From Raphanus sativus (taxonomy: Eukaryota > Streptophyta > Magnoliopsida > Brassicales > Brassicaceae): a stretch of 64,000 bases of DNA. The DNA lies in NCBI RefSeq assembly GCF_000801105.2, contig NC_079514.1, forward strand, positions 5,828,001-5,892,000, written 5' to 3'. Under the pieces are notes generated by a model. That model had not been told where the DNA came from. It ran no database searches and saw only the letters and a program-made list of their open reading frames with translations. This document shows, one piece after another, positions 32,343 to 44,505 of this stretch. Within the stretch, counting starts at the first letter, position 1, and each line of letters opens with the position of its first letter. A program made the position numbers and the translations under genes.

Positions 32343-32983
32343 GGTTGGGAATTTTGACTAAAACCCTAATTCATCAAGAATAAAGTTTAAAAGTTGGAAT
32401 TAGAGAATATAATCTAGAAGATGGGCTGACCAATATTTTAAAAATGTCCACTTTCCGATTTATTTCGAATAGTTTATATTCGTTCCACTACTTTAGTGAA
32501 ATATGTAATTAGGTAACACAATAAATATATGTAGATCGTCGCAGAAACCAATAGAAGAATTTCATTTTTGTGGATAAGTGGAATATTTATGATCGCATGC
32601 GTGTATAAGTATAATAAATACTTTAAGGCATTCTTCAACAAGAAGATTTACATGTTCTAGAGTCTGTAAATTAACGTCAGCAAAAATGATTTAGAGCAGG
32701 TGCGAGTCTAGATATGATTTCTTAGCTAGGGGTGTACAAAGCGTATCAAATAAATCAAAGGGTGCATAAAAAAAAAACAATGTTCTATTCTATCTAGTTT
32801 TTTTTTCTCTCATTTTGTCATACAAAATGAAAAAAAAAATATGGATGCACATACATTCATTGTCTTTGCTGTAGCTTCGCCACTGATTTAGAGAGCTTAC
32901 ATCAATCTAAATCCATTAGAGAGTTCAGTTAGTAAAATTTTTATTTTAGTGTTACAAGAAAAAAAATTTTGTTTTTATATATA

Positions 32984-33282
32984 CTAGGAAACAACCCTGC
33001 GCGTGAAGAGTGAACGTAAATTGTTTAATTAAAAGTTGGACTTTTAAATGGAGTATGTGATAATTTTCAAGTTATTAAATATAAAATGTATTTTACATAA
33101 TTTTAGTAGATTAATAAGTTGTGTAATTGAACAATAAATGAATAGTAAATATATAATGTACTTATACAAAAATTAGAAGTAAATATATAATGTGTATATT
33201 AACGGGAAATATTATTATATGTGTTTGAAAATTATAAATAGTTCTAGTGTAGCATTGTAAAGTTAAGAAACGTAATCATCTA
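32984..33282 (-). mobile_element. Possible Helitron 3' end (minus)
   Basis: A followed by CTAG at 32984-32987, then a GC-rich stretch (ccctgcgcgtgaagag), resembles the minus-strand Helitron end at 18883, but the hairpin is degraded. Extent unknown; it is cut by the Helitron starting at 33283. Confidence 0.4.
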
Positions 33283-34242
33283 TCTATCTTATTAAAGCTG
33301 AAGTACAATTTCGGTGTGTTTGGATACTTGGATAAGAGTATTAAAAAAAATTGGTGTGTTTGGTTATTTGGATAGCATTTATAAAGAATAAATTTGTTTG
33401 GAAACTTGGATTATAGTTAAAAAATTGTTTGGAAACTTGAATTGTATTTTTATTAAAAAATATCTCTATCCAAATAAAATCAGCAAATCCATTTAAACTT
33501 CCTACATTTTAGGAAACCACTAATTGATCATATATGTTTTCGTGATACACAATATTTTTCTCCTAGATTTTTAAATTAAATAAATATCATTCGAATATTA
33601 TAAATATCGTAGGAGGTTCGAGTTGGATCATTTTCGGTCCGGGTTGGTTTGTAGCAACCAAAAAATATATCAATAAACTTTCATTTTAAATATGGCAGTA
33701 ATAAATAATTTATATATTAAACTGAATTAATATATAAATATGTTATATTACTATGTAAATAATTGTTTATAGATTCTTTAGTTGACTAATTTTTGATATC
33801 CTTATATTGAAAGAAATTTATTTAAAAAAATTATATGAACTGAAGAAAAAAAAATATAAAAGTACTGTACATTTGAATTCAAAATCATTTTTTTTTACAA
33901 CAAACTAGACAAATATGTTGAATTGTATACAAATTACAATGTAAATATTTAATTAATATAGAAATATGTCACATTGTTTAAACAAAGTATCAATGTAAAA
34001 GTATTGTACAGTTATATTCTAAAATTATTTATTTTAACAATAAGCCAAATAAATATATTGATTGAAAAGGGAATAAAATAAAATAAAAAAACACATAGTT
34101 TACTAGAGGCACTCTAATATGTCGAATTTATTATAAAAAAAGTTTTAATAAGATAAATACATTTAATAATTACAAACAAATAATATTTTTCATAAAAGTG
34201 AAAAATAATACCCGCACTTCGGAAACGCGGGTCAAAATCTAG
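33283..34242 (+). mobile_element. Helitron (~0.96 kb)
   Basis: Starts TCTATCTTATTAAAGCTGAA after an A. Ends with a hairpin (cccgc...gcggg at 34211-34232) and CTAG at 34239-34242, followed by T. Its 3' third is ~85-90% like 49967-50280 by eye. Non-coding, non-autonomous. Confidence 0.85.
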
Positions 34243-35327
34243 TCTTCAATTATTTTCTTTATTTTTCGTTGTGTGCGTTTTATTTCTTGAGTTGGCTCAT
34301 TTATTTCATTTTGGTTGTTGTCTTCAATATGTTTTAACTCATTTGGTGGCTTTCTTAATCTCATTTTCTTTGTTTGATTTCCTTTACAAGAAATAATGTC
34401 TTCACTTCCTTCTCCTTGGACAACACTTGCATGTTATATTTATTAAAAAATTATATTCTATTTACTTTTTAAATTAGAAACAAAATATAAAGTAAACAAT
34501 TTTTAATCAAAATGGGTTGCTTATGATACTTGTGGCTGTTAATCCTGCTGAAGTTGAGTTTGAAAACTTTTCCAATTAGTTTTCAGATAAAAAAAGAGAT
34601 AAATGTGTTATCACTTAAATCATTATATGATTGCTCCTGCATTTTATGTTAATTTTAGATGTTAGTATCTATTTATACACTATAGTGTAATAATATTTAT
34701 AAGTAGTACCCTTACATGTAATTTAATCAAGTCTGTTGCAGATTTACCCATAATCCTTGTCATGTCTTTTTGAATGTGGTTAATAATTTTAATACAGTAG
34801 TTTGAAGTGTCTTCAAATTTTAAAATGTTGCGATTTCTTCAGTGTTGAGTTTATATATGATAATTTATCTGAAAATTATATCAGTTGAAAATAACATGAA
34901 TCAATTATTTTTGTATTATAGATTAATAAAGTCGATTAAAAATATTTAATATTATATAAATAATATTGATATTATTTATATACTTGCTAACCGTGCACAG
35001 GAAACACCAGCTTCAAAGTTTTGAACAATTTAGTCTTTTTAAGAATTTCTTTTTGCTAATATATGTTTTAGTTTAATTAAAAACAGAAACATCTTTCTTT
35101 TCTTGGGGGGCCGACACTCCTTGCTAACAGATTGATTGGACAACGAATAAAAATTAGCGTAGTTATTATTTTTGTTAAAATATAATAGACTAAAATACGT
35201 GTTTAGATAGCATTATTGCTACCATATGGGTAAAGTTTTTCGCAAAAGACTTTATTTAACTTGATCATCATCTGCAGCACCACTATTATTAGAAACAACA
35301 AGTTAAGTTTTGTTGTTGTTGTTGTGC
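34243..35327. other. Spacer downstream of the aspartic protease gene
   Basis: Contains the second 180-bp repeat copy (34802-34982) and T-rich DNA of no recognised type. The 3' UTR of the protease gene should lie just left of 35328. Confidence 0.5.
34802..34982. repeat. 180-bp direct repeat, copy 2 (partner 31641-31823)
   Basis: See the entry at 31641. Identity appears above 95% by eye. Confidence 0.85.
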
Positions 35328-36791
35328 TTATGTTGCTATGGCAAACCCAACTCTGGGTTTCTTCTGGTCTTGGAGGTCGAAGATTGTGTGATAGGCTCGC
35401 ATAAAAGCGAGGCCTAAAAACCTACACTCACATCCAATAATTAATGATTAACTTTTAGTATTAGGAAACTTGTTTAGCAAAAAAAAATAAAAACTTTTTT
35501 TTTTAGTATTAGGAAAATTTTGATTGATACAGCTTCGCAACTTACCAGCGATGTGACTCCACAAAACGACTGAAGCACTTTCCACCATCCTTGGCTATGT
35601 ACTTAAAGAAAAAAAACAAGAAAATGTGTCAACCAAACAATGGAGGGGGAAGGGAGAACAATTTTTGAGAAAATTTATCGTACATCATCTGGCGTGAGGG
35701 GAAAAAGCTTTCCCCCGATCGTGAAGAAGATAGTGGGCATCGTACGCATGGTAGAGCAACTCACCTTTCCAAGTGCTTTATTTATGTCGCTGATAGGTTT
35801 CTAAGAATATAACATATACTTTGACAACTTATCATGATTTTATCAAATAGAAAATGATTTCTCAAACTGAATACTCAATAGAATTTAAATTGCTTACCTT
35901 TGGACCCAGAATGTCAGTTATCCCAGAATCAACAATTGCTACGCATTGTGCTGCACAATGTCGAGTTGGTGTTTCACCAATGTGAATAGTTGTCATTTTA
36001 ATTCTCCAGAAATTTCTTATTCTCCCATAGACGGGAACATACGTATGTTCCCCTTTAAAGTGGTTTGGGTCGAATCCACCAAACACTATTTGTCCACCAT
36101 TTGGATCTTCATGTCTTCCGTCACCGTGGTAACTTCTAATCCAAAAAGAAAATATGTTTTTATTAATCAGTCTTTTGTTCATCATATTTTCCAAGACCGT
36201 AGTTGTTCCTTTCACCGCAAGGCTTGGAAATCCCAATCCTAGGATGCCATCATATACCACGTCTTCTATATGAGGACCAGGTTTTGTTGCCTGTATAAAC
36301 TCTTGTCTATCGAGTAAAACTCCACCCACCATTACTTTATCTCGACCTAGGAAACCTGTTAGCTCCCCCTTTTCATATTTAAGATCCAAAACTCCTCCTC
36401 CTATGCAATTAAATTTTTGTATTTGAACGTAAGTATACAATTAGTCGAAGACGACGAAGAGTAAAAGAAAGGTCAATGAATTACCGCTCTGTATATAGGT
36501 TCTTGATGCTTTGGGATTGAACTTTTGATGCGGATGGACCGTTTTAGGATATGTACTAGAAGGTATCCAAAGATCGGCACTTCCCGTATCAAAAACAACT
36601 CTGAATCTCTGAGGTGGATCACCCACATCAATATCACCGTAGAGGACTACATCACGATAATTCACTAAACCTATAAAGCGGTTACCATTGATATATTTTT
36701 TCAGAATGACTTTGACAGTTCCATTCGATAATCCGTGACAGGATCCAGATAGTAGCACAGCTGATATGACAAAAAACCATATACTTTCCAT
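35328..36791 (-). CDS. Aspartic protease (pepsin A1 family), no plant-specific insert
   Basis: Five exons read on the minus strand: 36791-36485, 36400-35898, 35800-35684, 35601-35546, 35421-35328. All have GT-AG introns and matching phases; total 1077 nt, 358 aa. Signal peptide [16 protein letters not shown]. The first catalytic motif is [11 protein letters not shown] (~residue 80). The second is [11 protein letters not shown], where DSG is kept but the usual T/S-S after it is IT. Other family marks: [40 protein letters not shown] and the end [11 protein letters not shown] ... RVGFAIAT. The saposin-like plant-specific insert of phytepsins is absent, making it ~150 residues shorter. Probably a secreted or vacuolar peptidase; substrate unknown. 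Fits a short chromosome-4 Arabidopsis protease (from memory At4g22050). Confidence 0.88.
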
Positions 36792-37371
36792 TTTCTGAAG
36801 GTTAAAGTTTACAGTTTGTACGTATACGGCGATATTTATAACCAAAAGCTGTATGATGTAGTTGCGTACACAACCAACCTTACACTATTATACGTACAAA
36901 CATTAATTGTGTTCTTTATTATCTCACACGTAAACAGGAAAAGTGTATTTACGTGTCTAACTTTTTAGAAATGCGTTTCTGTTATACATGAATCGTACAT
37001 GCATTAAACACACCTTACGTATCAGTTTTCGTGTACATGCTTTTTGTCTGTGTGTGCAACATCTTTTTTTTTTTTTTTGAAAAAAAATGTGTGCGACATC
37101 TTTCATGCGTGTATTTATCGTTTACCGTACGGAAAATTTCTTAAGATTTTATTTGAGAAATATGATCACTTTCTTTAGATCGTTAAATCAGCTATGAAAT
37201 AAAGAAAAATAATTGGTGTATATTATTAACCTATTGAATTAAGTTATATAAAAATCATAATAGAATAGCTTTAACTTGAAAAAAGAAAAAAAAAAGTAAA
37301 AATTGTAAATCATAAAGTTTGTGATACAAGTAAAGGCAGTAAGGCACACATAGAATGTAAACTGGGAGTGT
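36792..37371. other. Promoter-side spacer of the aspartic protease gene
   Basis: AT-rich with repeated cgtac/gtacg blocks just upstream of the start (36820-37060) and a T-run at 37066-37080. A TATA-like gatatttataa occurs on the plus strand at ~36830. No coding sequence. Confidence 0.45.
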
Positions 37372-38105
37372 ATGTATACCCATCATAGTTTAAAAAAATT
37401 AATGTATTGGAGTGGTTTACTGGAGTTCTTAACACGGTTTTCCCAAAGGTATAGACCTGTCAACTGGAGATCAGAAATCCAACCGAAGTTGCAGAAGCCT
37501 CTTCTACCTGGTTTTCTTTACGGTTCTTGGAGAATAAAACTTTCTCATCTTTGTTTTGGTATCTTGGTGGTGATCAGATATCAACTTGAAGGCGGTGTGG
37601 CAATCGGTTTCAGCTCTGTTGCAGCTATGTGGCAGGTTCCAAATGGTTGCGGTTACAAATCAGTTAAACAGTTTTGACTTAAGATTTTTATCTCATTTGC
37701 GTTTAAAATATGTAAAGTCACCTTAATATATTAATTAAAAAAGATTTTTTTGTTTGCTACATTACGAGTTTATCTTACTATATCAATAACTGGAGATTTT
37801 AACTTAATTTGTTCGAAGTAACCGCACGACAATTAGCTAGCTCTATTGTCTCATCTTTTGAATCCATCTCATTTAACTGGATCTCGCGTGAGAGAAACGG
37901 TATGGCAGATGGACTGGCAAAGAATTATTATCGTCTGAACTCGCCACTATGGCAACGTCTAACTTTGCTTAGAAGAAAAAAAAGAAACCCCCACGACAAT
38001 TATAAACATGTGGCCACACGAATATTAGACCATATGCTTTGGACCCCTCATTTGAATATTCATAAAGAAGGATTAGGACTGCACCTCTTATTAAAATATT
38101 AATTT
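37372..38105 (+). pseudogene. LINE RNase H remnant
   Basis: Two broken open frames. The second reads ARQLASSIVSSFESISFNWI, then SRERNGMADGLAK, matching the C-terminal RNase H end of plant LINEs (F-(W/F)I-R--N--AD-LAK). The first (37372-37677) has no firm match. No A-tail or target duplication was found. Confidence 0.55.
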
Positions 38106-38639
38106 GAATCCTTTTTCACAGGTCCGAGATAGAGATAACGTTAATAAGAAAACTTAATGTATTCTAATTTTTTTTAGTTTATTTCATAAAAACTTGGAGT
38201 AATTTATTTTCATATGAGACGTGATGTCTTGTGCTTACTTAGCAGTTTTAACTGCTCTTCTGTAATATTTTAGTCCTTGTTGCATCCAATAAGAGTTTAT
38301 AGGATGTTTCCATTACAAGCCACAGAGCGGTCTGGGTTTAGAACTAAGTGATTTCATATGCGGAAAATATTTGATGAGATGTTTAAATGAATTTCGTAAT
38401 GTGTTTAGTATGTTTAGCCAATGTAAATTGATGTTTATGGTCCTTAGTGGTGTTTATAATTATGTTATTTTTATATTTGATTAGGGGTTGGTCCGCCGAA
38501 TTTATGATAATTTTTAAAGATATATTTTAGTTCTATAAACATTTAAAAATTACACTAAATGATATATATACACACACTATATTACATTTATAGATATGGA
38601 GGTCTAAGAAGACAAAAGTAAGACGGGAAATAAACACAA

Positions 38640-41007
38640 CTAGATTATGACCCGCTCGACCGAGTGGGTGTTAATTTTCATTTTTATCTTTGTTGTAGTA
38701 AATGTTACCCATGATTTGCAATAGTTTAATTTTAATTGTTTCTTAGTTAAAATAGTTAGGAACATGATCTAAATTTGTAATAAGTATTTATTTTAATAAG
38801 TGATAATATATATTTTTAAAATTTATCTGATTAAATAATTTTTAATATGACATTTCTAAATACAATAATTTATAGTTTATATTGAGTAATTTTATTTGTC
38901 TTGTAAACTATCAATGGTATCATCCATACTTTTTAGAATATGACCTGCATATATCTGCACAAATATTTTTTTTTATGGATCAAAATTTTATGATAATGTA
39001 TAATAAAATTGTTGTATATATTATTTAAAATACATGGTGCTCTATATTTTATATTTTCAACATTTATCATACTGAACTTACATTGGCATATTATTTATAT
39101 GAAATTTAGTTAAGATAATATATTCATATGTTATTATATAAATTATTCTTTTTTTTTTAATTTTGTTAGTTATGATAATAATCAAATATAATTACATAAA
39201 CTTTTTTAAAAAATACTGTTCATCAACTATTTAAAGCTAAGTTTATCAATTATTTCCAAACACACACATAAATAATAAAATAAGAAAACCAATGAATACT
39301 ATATGTTTTATTAATTATTTTGTCATATTTTTTAGAAAAGGTAATTTAATAATATTTTACAATAATATTTGTTTACGGTTTAGAAAAATAAAACAAATAT
39401 AAATTAAAAAATAACATTTTTAAAATGAAAATTTAATAATTCTTTTTATTAATATGTTACTATTTTACAATATGTTTTTAAAATTATTTTGTAAAAATTA
39501 AAATTTCTAAAAAAATTTATATTTTTTGTTTGATTCGTATTTATCTATAGAAAATATAAATAATAACTAATCTTATTAATTCCCATAATTATTTTTAAAA
39601 TTATTTTCTTGGTATAACATAAAAAGGAAAAGTACTATGAAATCATTTATTTTATATAATTGTAATAATTTTTTAATTTTATTAAACTTATATTGACACC
39701 ATTTTAATTAAATAGGCTTTAATATAAGGTTCATCATCAACAAACAATAAATACGGAAATTTTTTTATTTATTAATTAAATCATTTATAATATCATGTTT
39801 ATCACCAGATTATTTAAAAAGGAAAAATTACCATATTTTTTGTTATGATATAAAAAATAAAAATTACTACGGAATCATTTATTTTAGATAATCATAATAT
39901 TAAAAATCCATTTATGTTCAATATCACTAATATTTTTACATTTTTTCTTGTTAATTAAATCATTATTAGCAAATATATATTTAATTAGCATATTATATTT
40001 AATTATTGTAATGGTATATTTAAAATTTTGATATGTGTTAAACTATCTCATAATTTAAAATAAATATACTAAGATGATAAAATCGACTTTTGTTAAAAAA
40101 TTAATTTTTTAGTAATTTCCATTTTTAAAATATAATTATCATAATTGTATTTTAAAAATATATAATATATATATATAATAAATGAATTTACCTTTTTGAC
40201 GAATCATCATTAATATAATATATATATATATATATTTACTCTTCCTTCTTTCTTGGTATAATATAAAAAGGAAAAGTACTACGTAATCATTTATTTTATA
40301 TAATTATAATATTTTTTATTTTATAATATTTATATTTACACCATTTATTTAAATAGGCTTTAATATAATGTTCATTACAAACAAACAATAAATAAGGAAA
40401 ATTTTGTATTTGTTAATTAGATAATTTATAATATCATGTTTATCACCAAATTATTTTTAAAAGGAAAATTACCATATTTATGGTATGATATAAAAAAGAA
40501 AAATTACTATGTAATCATTTATTATAGATAATCATAATAAAAAAATTGTATAATTTTAAACACATGTCATAATCTTAGATTTATAATTGACATCTGTCAC
40601 GATTGTGTTAATTAGTAACTTTGAAAAATCAAATTTTATATAATAAAATATAATTATTATTTTATTATTTCCTAATATGCAGAAAAACATAAAATAGGAA
40701 ATAATACATAAATATAATTTGTATAAAAATATTTATCCCGCACAAGATAACCCAGTAAATATACTAAAACGTGATGCACAAGTAGTTTCCAAACCTAATA
40801 ATTAACCTACCAAATGGTTCCTCCACCAACTTCACCAGAAATCACAACACAAAACAATCCTTCACCTACTAATAAAAATAAAATAATCTATGTTAAAAAA
40901 TAAAAATAAAAACAAAATACTAAGCACCTCATCAAGTTACACAACATTGCAACACCTAAAAACCTAAGTAACAACCCGCAGCCTAACGCGGACACACCGC
41001 AGCCTAA
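38640..41007. mobile_element. AT-rich block bounded by Helitron ends
   Basis: On the left, a minus-strand 3' end: CTAG at 38640-38643, then a hairpin (acccgctcgaccgagtgggt). On the right, a weaker plus-strand end: gcagcctaacgcgg and CTAA at 41004-41007 followed by T. The two point in opposite directions, so at least two Helitrons meet here. The inside is >80% A+T with no coding. It contains a ~300-bp direct repeat at 39605-39900 and 40248-40548. Confidence 0.55.
39605..40548. repeat. ~300-bp direct repeat pair
   Basis: 39605-39900 and 40248-40548 share blocks such as tttcttggtataa, aaataggctttaatata and ataatatcatgtttatcacc, ~85-90% by eye, spaced ~645 bp apart. Non-coding. Confidence 0.8.
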
Positions 41008-41248
41008 TAACATATCTATTTATATAATAATGCAATATATCTAATGGAAACGCATGGGTTTATCTTATTTAAAGGTTAACCGATAATCCTTACCTAAATA
41101 TAGAAGAGTTGTTCACGTCTCTTTTTTTTTTGATCAACCGAAATTTTTGTTGTTCACGTCTCTAAGAGGTGAGAGTTAGCTCTTTATAAACTTTCTCCAA
41201 TAGAAAGATAGAAAACGAAAAAAACTATTTTCTCCCATATTCCGCCTG

Positions 41249-42412
41249 ATGGCCTCTCACGTTGTCTCTGTTATTGTAGTCACTCCATCAGGACCAAAAA
41301 GAAATCTCCATTGCTGGTCCGAGCTTCCTCTAGATCTCATGCGATTGGTCTTCGAGCGCCTTGGATTTGCTGATTTCCAGCGAGCTAAATCCGTTTGTCC
41401 GTCATGGCGATCCGCTTCGAGACTATCTAAGCCAAACAATCAAGTCCCTTGGTTGTTTCTAATCCCGAAGGACGAGAACTATGGTCTCTTGTTCAATCCT
41501 GAAGAAAAAGACAAGTTTTACAAAACTCAAGATCTCGGCAACGACTTTGGAGAGAGTTCTTGTGTGGCGACATATAAAAGCTGGCTTTTGATGGTAACTT
41601 ATACTGAGGAGGTTTGTCTGTATAATCCCTATATCTTAGATCTTTTAACACGAGAGAGGATCAATCTACCGAGTTTTGAATCATGTTATGGGCTCATCTC
41701 TCCGGTGTTGTGGATAGACGAGAAAACCAAAGATTACCTTGTTATAGGGATGTTAGATGAAGAAAATATGGTTTCTATCAAGAAAGAAGATAACTCGTGG
41801 AAACCAATCACCCAGCTGTCATTGTCATCTATCGAGGATTGTTTTAGCATGATATACAAGGATCACAAGCTTTACTGTCTCAATTATTATAAACTCACCA
41901 TTTTTGATTTTTCTGGACATGTTCCCTTGCAAGTTTTCAAAATCAGCGTACGTAGATGCATAGAAAGAGCAGTAGGTGGAACCACTAGAATTCCTGGGAA
42001 CATCCCATGCAAACGCTATTATTGGGCTTGTTATAAGAATAATGTGGTAGTCACTGTAGATGGGGATGTCTTAATTGTTAATAGCATGCGGAAGGAGATG
42101 TCCTACATATGGAACTTTAAAATCTACAAGATGGGTTCATCGAAGGGGAGCAAGTGGGTGGAAGTTGTTTCTTTGGGAGATGAGGTGATTCTTCTGGAGT
42201 TGGGTATCACAGTGCTTGCCAAGGACATTGAAGGAATCAAGAGAAACTCGATCTACTTTAATGGTTCTGATTCAGTAAATCCATATGATGAAAATGATAT
42301 CTTCATATTCAATCTCGACACAAAGAAGGTTGAACAACCACATAAATTTGTTTGTTCGTCCGTCTTATGCTCTAATGCAAGATGGTTCTTACCAAGTTTC
42401 AAACGCGAATGA
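41249..42412 (+). CDS. F-box/DUF295 family protein (intact)
   Basis: Single exon, 387 aa, beginning MASHVVSVIVVTPSGPKRN. F-box at ~23-62 (SELPLDLMRLVFERLGFADF, then QRAKSVCPSWRSA). DUF295 part: VLWIDEKTKDYLVIG, MIYKDHKLYCLNYYKL, VVVTVDGDVLIVNSMR, DENDIFIFNLDTKKVEQ, and the family end NARWFLPSF. A likely SCF substrate adaptor, target unknown. Paralogue of the split gene at 17734-24498; both share ~190 bp of upstream DNA (from ~41060), which should hold the promoter. It shares the family signatures of the 14471 gene but is a distinct subgroup (QRAKSVC versus ERAKSVC). No defects. Confidence 0.93.
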   Translation: MASHVVSVIVVTPSGPKRNLHCWSELPLDLMRLVFERLGFADFQRAKSVCPSWRSASRLSKPNNQVPWLFLIPKDENYGLLFNPEEKDKFYKTQDLGNDFGESSCVATYKSWLLMVTYTEEVCLYNPYILDLLTRERINLPSFESCYGLISPVLWIDEKTKDYLVIGMLDEENMVSIKKEDNSWKPITQLSLSSIEDCFSMIYKDHKLYCLNYYKLTIFDFSGHVPLQVFKISVRRCIERAVGGTTRIPGNIPCKRYYWACYKNNVVVTVDGDVLIVNSMRKEMSYIWNFKIYKMGSSKGSKWVEVVSLGDEVILLELGITVLAKDIEGIKRNSIYFNGSDSVNPYDENDIFIFNLDTKKVEQPHKFVCSSVLCSNARWFLPSFKRE

Positions 42413-42621
42413 TTAATTATGTTTACTACATTTTTGTTTGTGTTTTCTTTCTATGAGGGGTTTGGAAATAATCTCATTTGATTACGCTCGTTTCATTTTA
42501 TAGTTTCTATGTTTTAAATTCTCAAGTATGTATCTGATTTTTAATTTGTGCTTCTGTGATTGTATTAAATTTTAGTTTTGATACACTTTGGCCAAAACCA
42601 GGGGCGGACGTATGATTAGTA

Positions 42622-42872
42622 CTCCCTCTGTTTTTTTATTCTAAGTAATAGTTTTATCTAAAAGCACAAGTATTTAGAAAAAGACATTTATAACTCTAGC
42701 ATTTAATTAAAGTAAAAAGAACTAATAATAAATCACATTTCTAATTTTGTTTTCAACTTTTTATTTAAATATTATTTTATTATATTATTTTTTGAATTGG
42801 ACTTTGAAAACAACTTAAATTGTGAAACAAACAAAAACCTCTAAAACTACTTATATATAGAAACAGAAGGAG
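42622..42872. mobile_element. Stowaway-type MITE (Tc1/mariner)
   Basis: 251 bp with inverted ends CTCCCTCTGTTTTTTTAT and ...ATATAGAAACAGAAGGAG, flanked by TA on both sides. These are the hallmark ends and target duplication of Stowaway elements. The paralogous site at ~26485 (gattagtgtaaattaactgg) has no element. Confidence 0.9.
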
Positions 42873-43879
42873 TATTAATTAACTGGTTTCAACAATTAAA
42901 TAGAGAAAAAACTATCATCCAAAATGGGTTCAAAGAGGAATCATACCTATCGTATGAAGGTTCAATGTGTGGAAAACTGACCAACTATGCTGGTGATTTT
43001 CTTTAGGATATTTACACAAAAAATGTATATTTTAATATTTGTGTGGTATCAGGTGACACCCCTACCTGTTATGGTACGCCTGTAACATAGTCAATTCTTT
43101 GTGTCTTAGAATCCTGATAGTGAAACACTGTATGGTAAACCTACACCCAAATCAAGCGATTATTTATCAACTTACAGAATTATGAAATTTCTGAGTGATA
43201 TAATTACTTCACAACTTACCAGCGGCGATCCACATCAAAACGACTCCAGCGTTGGTCTACAGTCTACACGATTTAAGAAAAAAATCAAGAAAATGTGTTA
43301 ACAAAAAAAGGGAGAGAACAATTCAGAATCTGAATCAACAACACCGCTAAACCCACCAGCGGAACGTGCAGTTCATTTCGTAACATTATTTCCGGCAGAG
43401 ACAACGGCAGGGGTGGAAAGATATAAAAGAGAACAGACGTTGAGCAGATGACGGTTTTCGGGACGTTTTGCCCATCGGAATAAAGAAGGCAAGGTTAATA
43501 TGTCAAGCGTGACTTGAAGATGGCAAAGCATATAAAGGCAAATGAAGGCTGTGTGTGAAATTTACGTGACTTTTAATTATACAGCCCCTTTCTTATTTTT
43601 TATATTTTTCTTTGATTTTTTTTGTGGGGGCGGGGGGGGGGCACTTCTCTCTGTTTTCTTACAGTTGAGTCACATACACAACCATGTTCTTCGACTAATC
43701 ATCAATGACTAATCATCAATCTCTCGTTTTACAGGAAGAATAAAAGCAAATACTAGATATCAAGTGGATGAGCTGAGAGGTATAGCTTTCAAATGGTTGG
43801 ACCGTCGATGGACTAGACTAGTCCAATTTATTTTAGACGGCTATGAACGCAACCAATTAATAAATATTCAATTGGACAA
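42873..43879. other. Spacer with paralogous flank and a protease gene fragment
   Basis: 42890-43080 is paralogous to the DNA flanking the LINE (26500-26600 and 31053-31210). 43145-43262 is an aspartic-protease exon remnant. 43627-43640 is a G-run. The rest is unassigned. Confidence 0.5.
43145..43262 (-). pseudogene. Aspartic protease exon/intron fragment
   Basis: Resembles 35415-35580 of the intact protease gene: aaacctacac splice region, spacer, then cttaccagcg and degenerate exon 4 sequence. Only this piece of that side of the gene survives. Confidence 0.55.
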
Positions 43880-43882
43880 AAA

Positions 43883-44125
43883 ATGAGTTGGTCCATGGTC
43901 CAATGGGACTATCAGTTACCACTCGAGTGGTGGATTGGAAGAGGATTACCTCTTAGTCTCTATCTTCGTGGTGTGGTAATTGCAAGGATTCGGGATGGGA
44001 TGAAGCTTAAGCATCTCACGCTCCCTCCTTTGGAGATGTTCCTTTGTGGAGAGCCAGAAGCACATATTGCAGAAAACACCGCTTATAGACATTGGATGAA
44101 CAATGGTAGATTAAATGGACAATGA
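43883..44125 (+). other. Unrecognised 80-codon open frame
   Basis: Reads MSWSMVQWDYQLPLEWWIG and later LPPLEMFLCGEPEAHIAEN. The composition is protein-like, but I recognise no family. It directly precedes aspartic-protease pseudogene sequence without continuing it. It may be an exon remnant of another gene. Confidence 0.25.
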
Positions 44126-44178
44126 GTATCAATGAACTCACAAGAACATATTTCCATAATGTTTTTCTTAAAACATAG

Positions 44179-44505
44179 GCATTGTCATCTCTTAAGATTG
44201 CTGGAATTAACACAGTATTGGAGAATCTAGTCAGAAAAAAATCAATAAGCCAACCGATTTTCTCTAAATGGATGGCTTCTCGCAAGGGAGCTGGACCAGC
44301 TGGTGACGAAGATCAAAATGTTGGACAGATGATTTTTAGTGGAAGCGACCCGAAGCACTGGAGAACATTTTAGTCTAGACGACATGCGTTTGGAACATTG
44401 CAATGTCTCAAATTTATGTTGGTGGAAAAGATATCAAAGTTTGTTCCACAATGCATAGCAATTCTGGACTTTGGGACGACATACATTTATGACCCAAAAG
44501 GTAAG
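44179..44505 (+). pseudogene. Aspartic protease pseudogene
   Basis: After a splice-acceptor-like aaaacatag the frame reads INTVLENLVRKKSISQPIFS and GQMIFSGSDPKHW, aligning with [20 protein letters not shown] and [14 protein letters not shown] in the intact gene. After a stop and shift it continues with IAILDFGTTYIYDPKG (the second catalytic motif, with DSG changed to DFG). Active-site loss and frame breaks make it non-functional. Confidence 0.8.
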
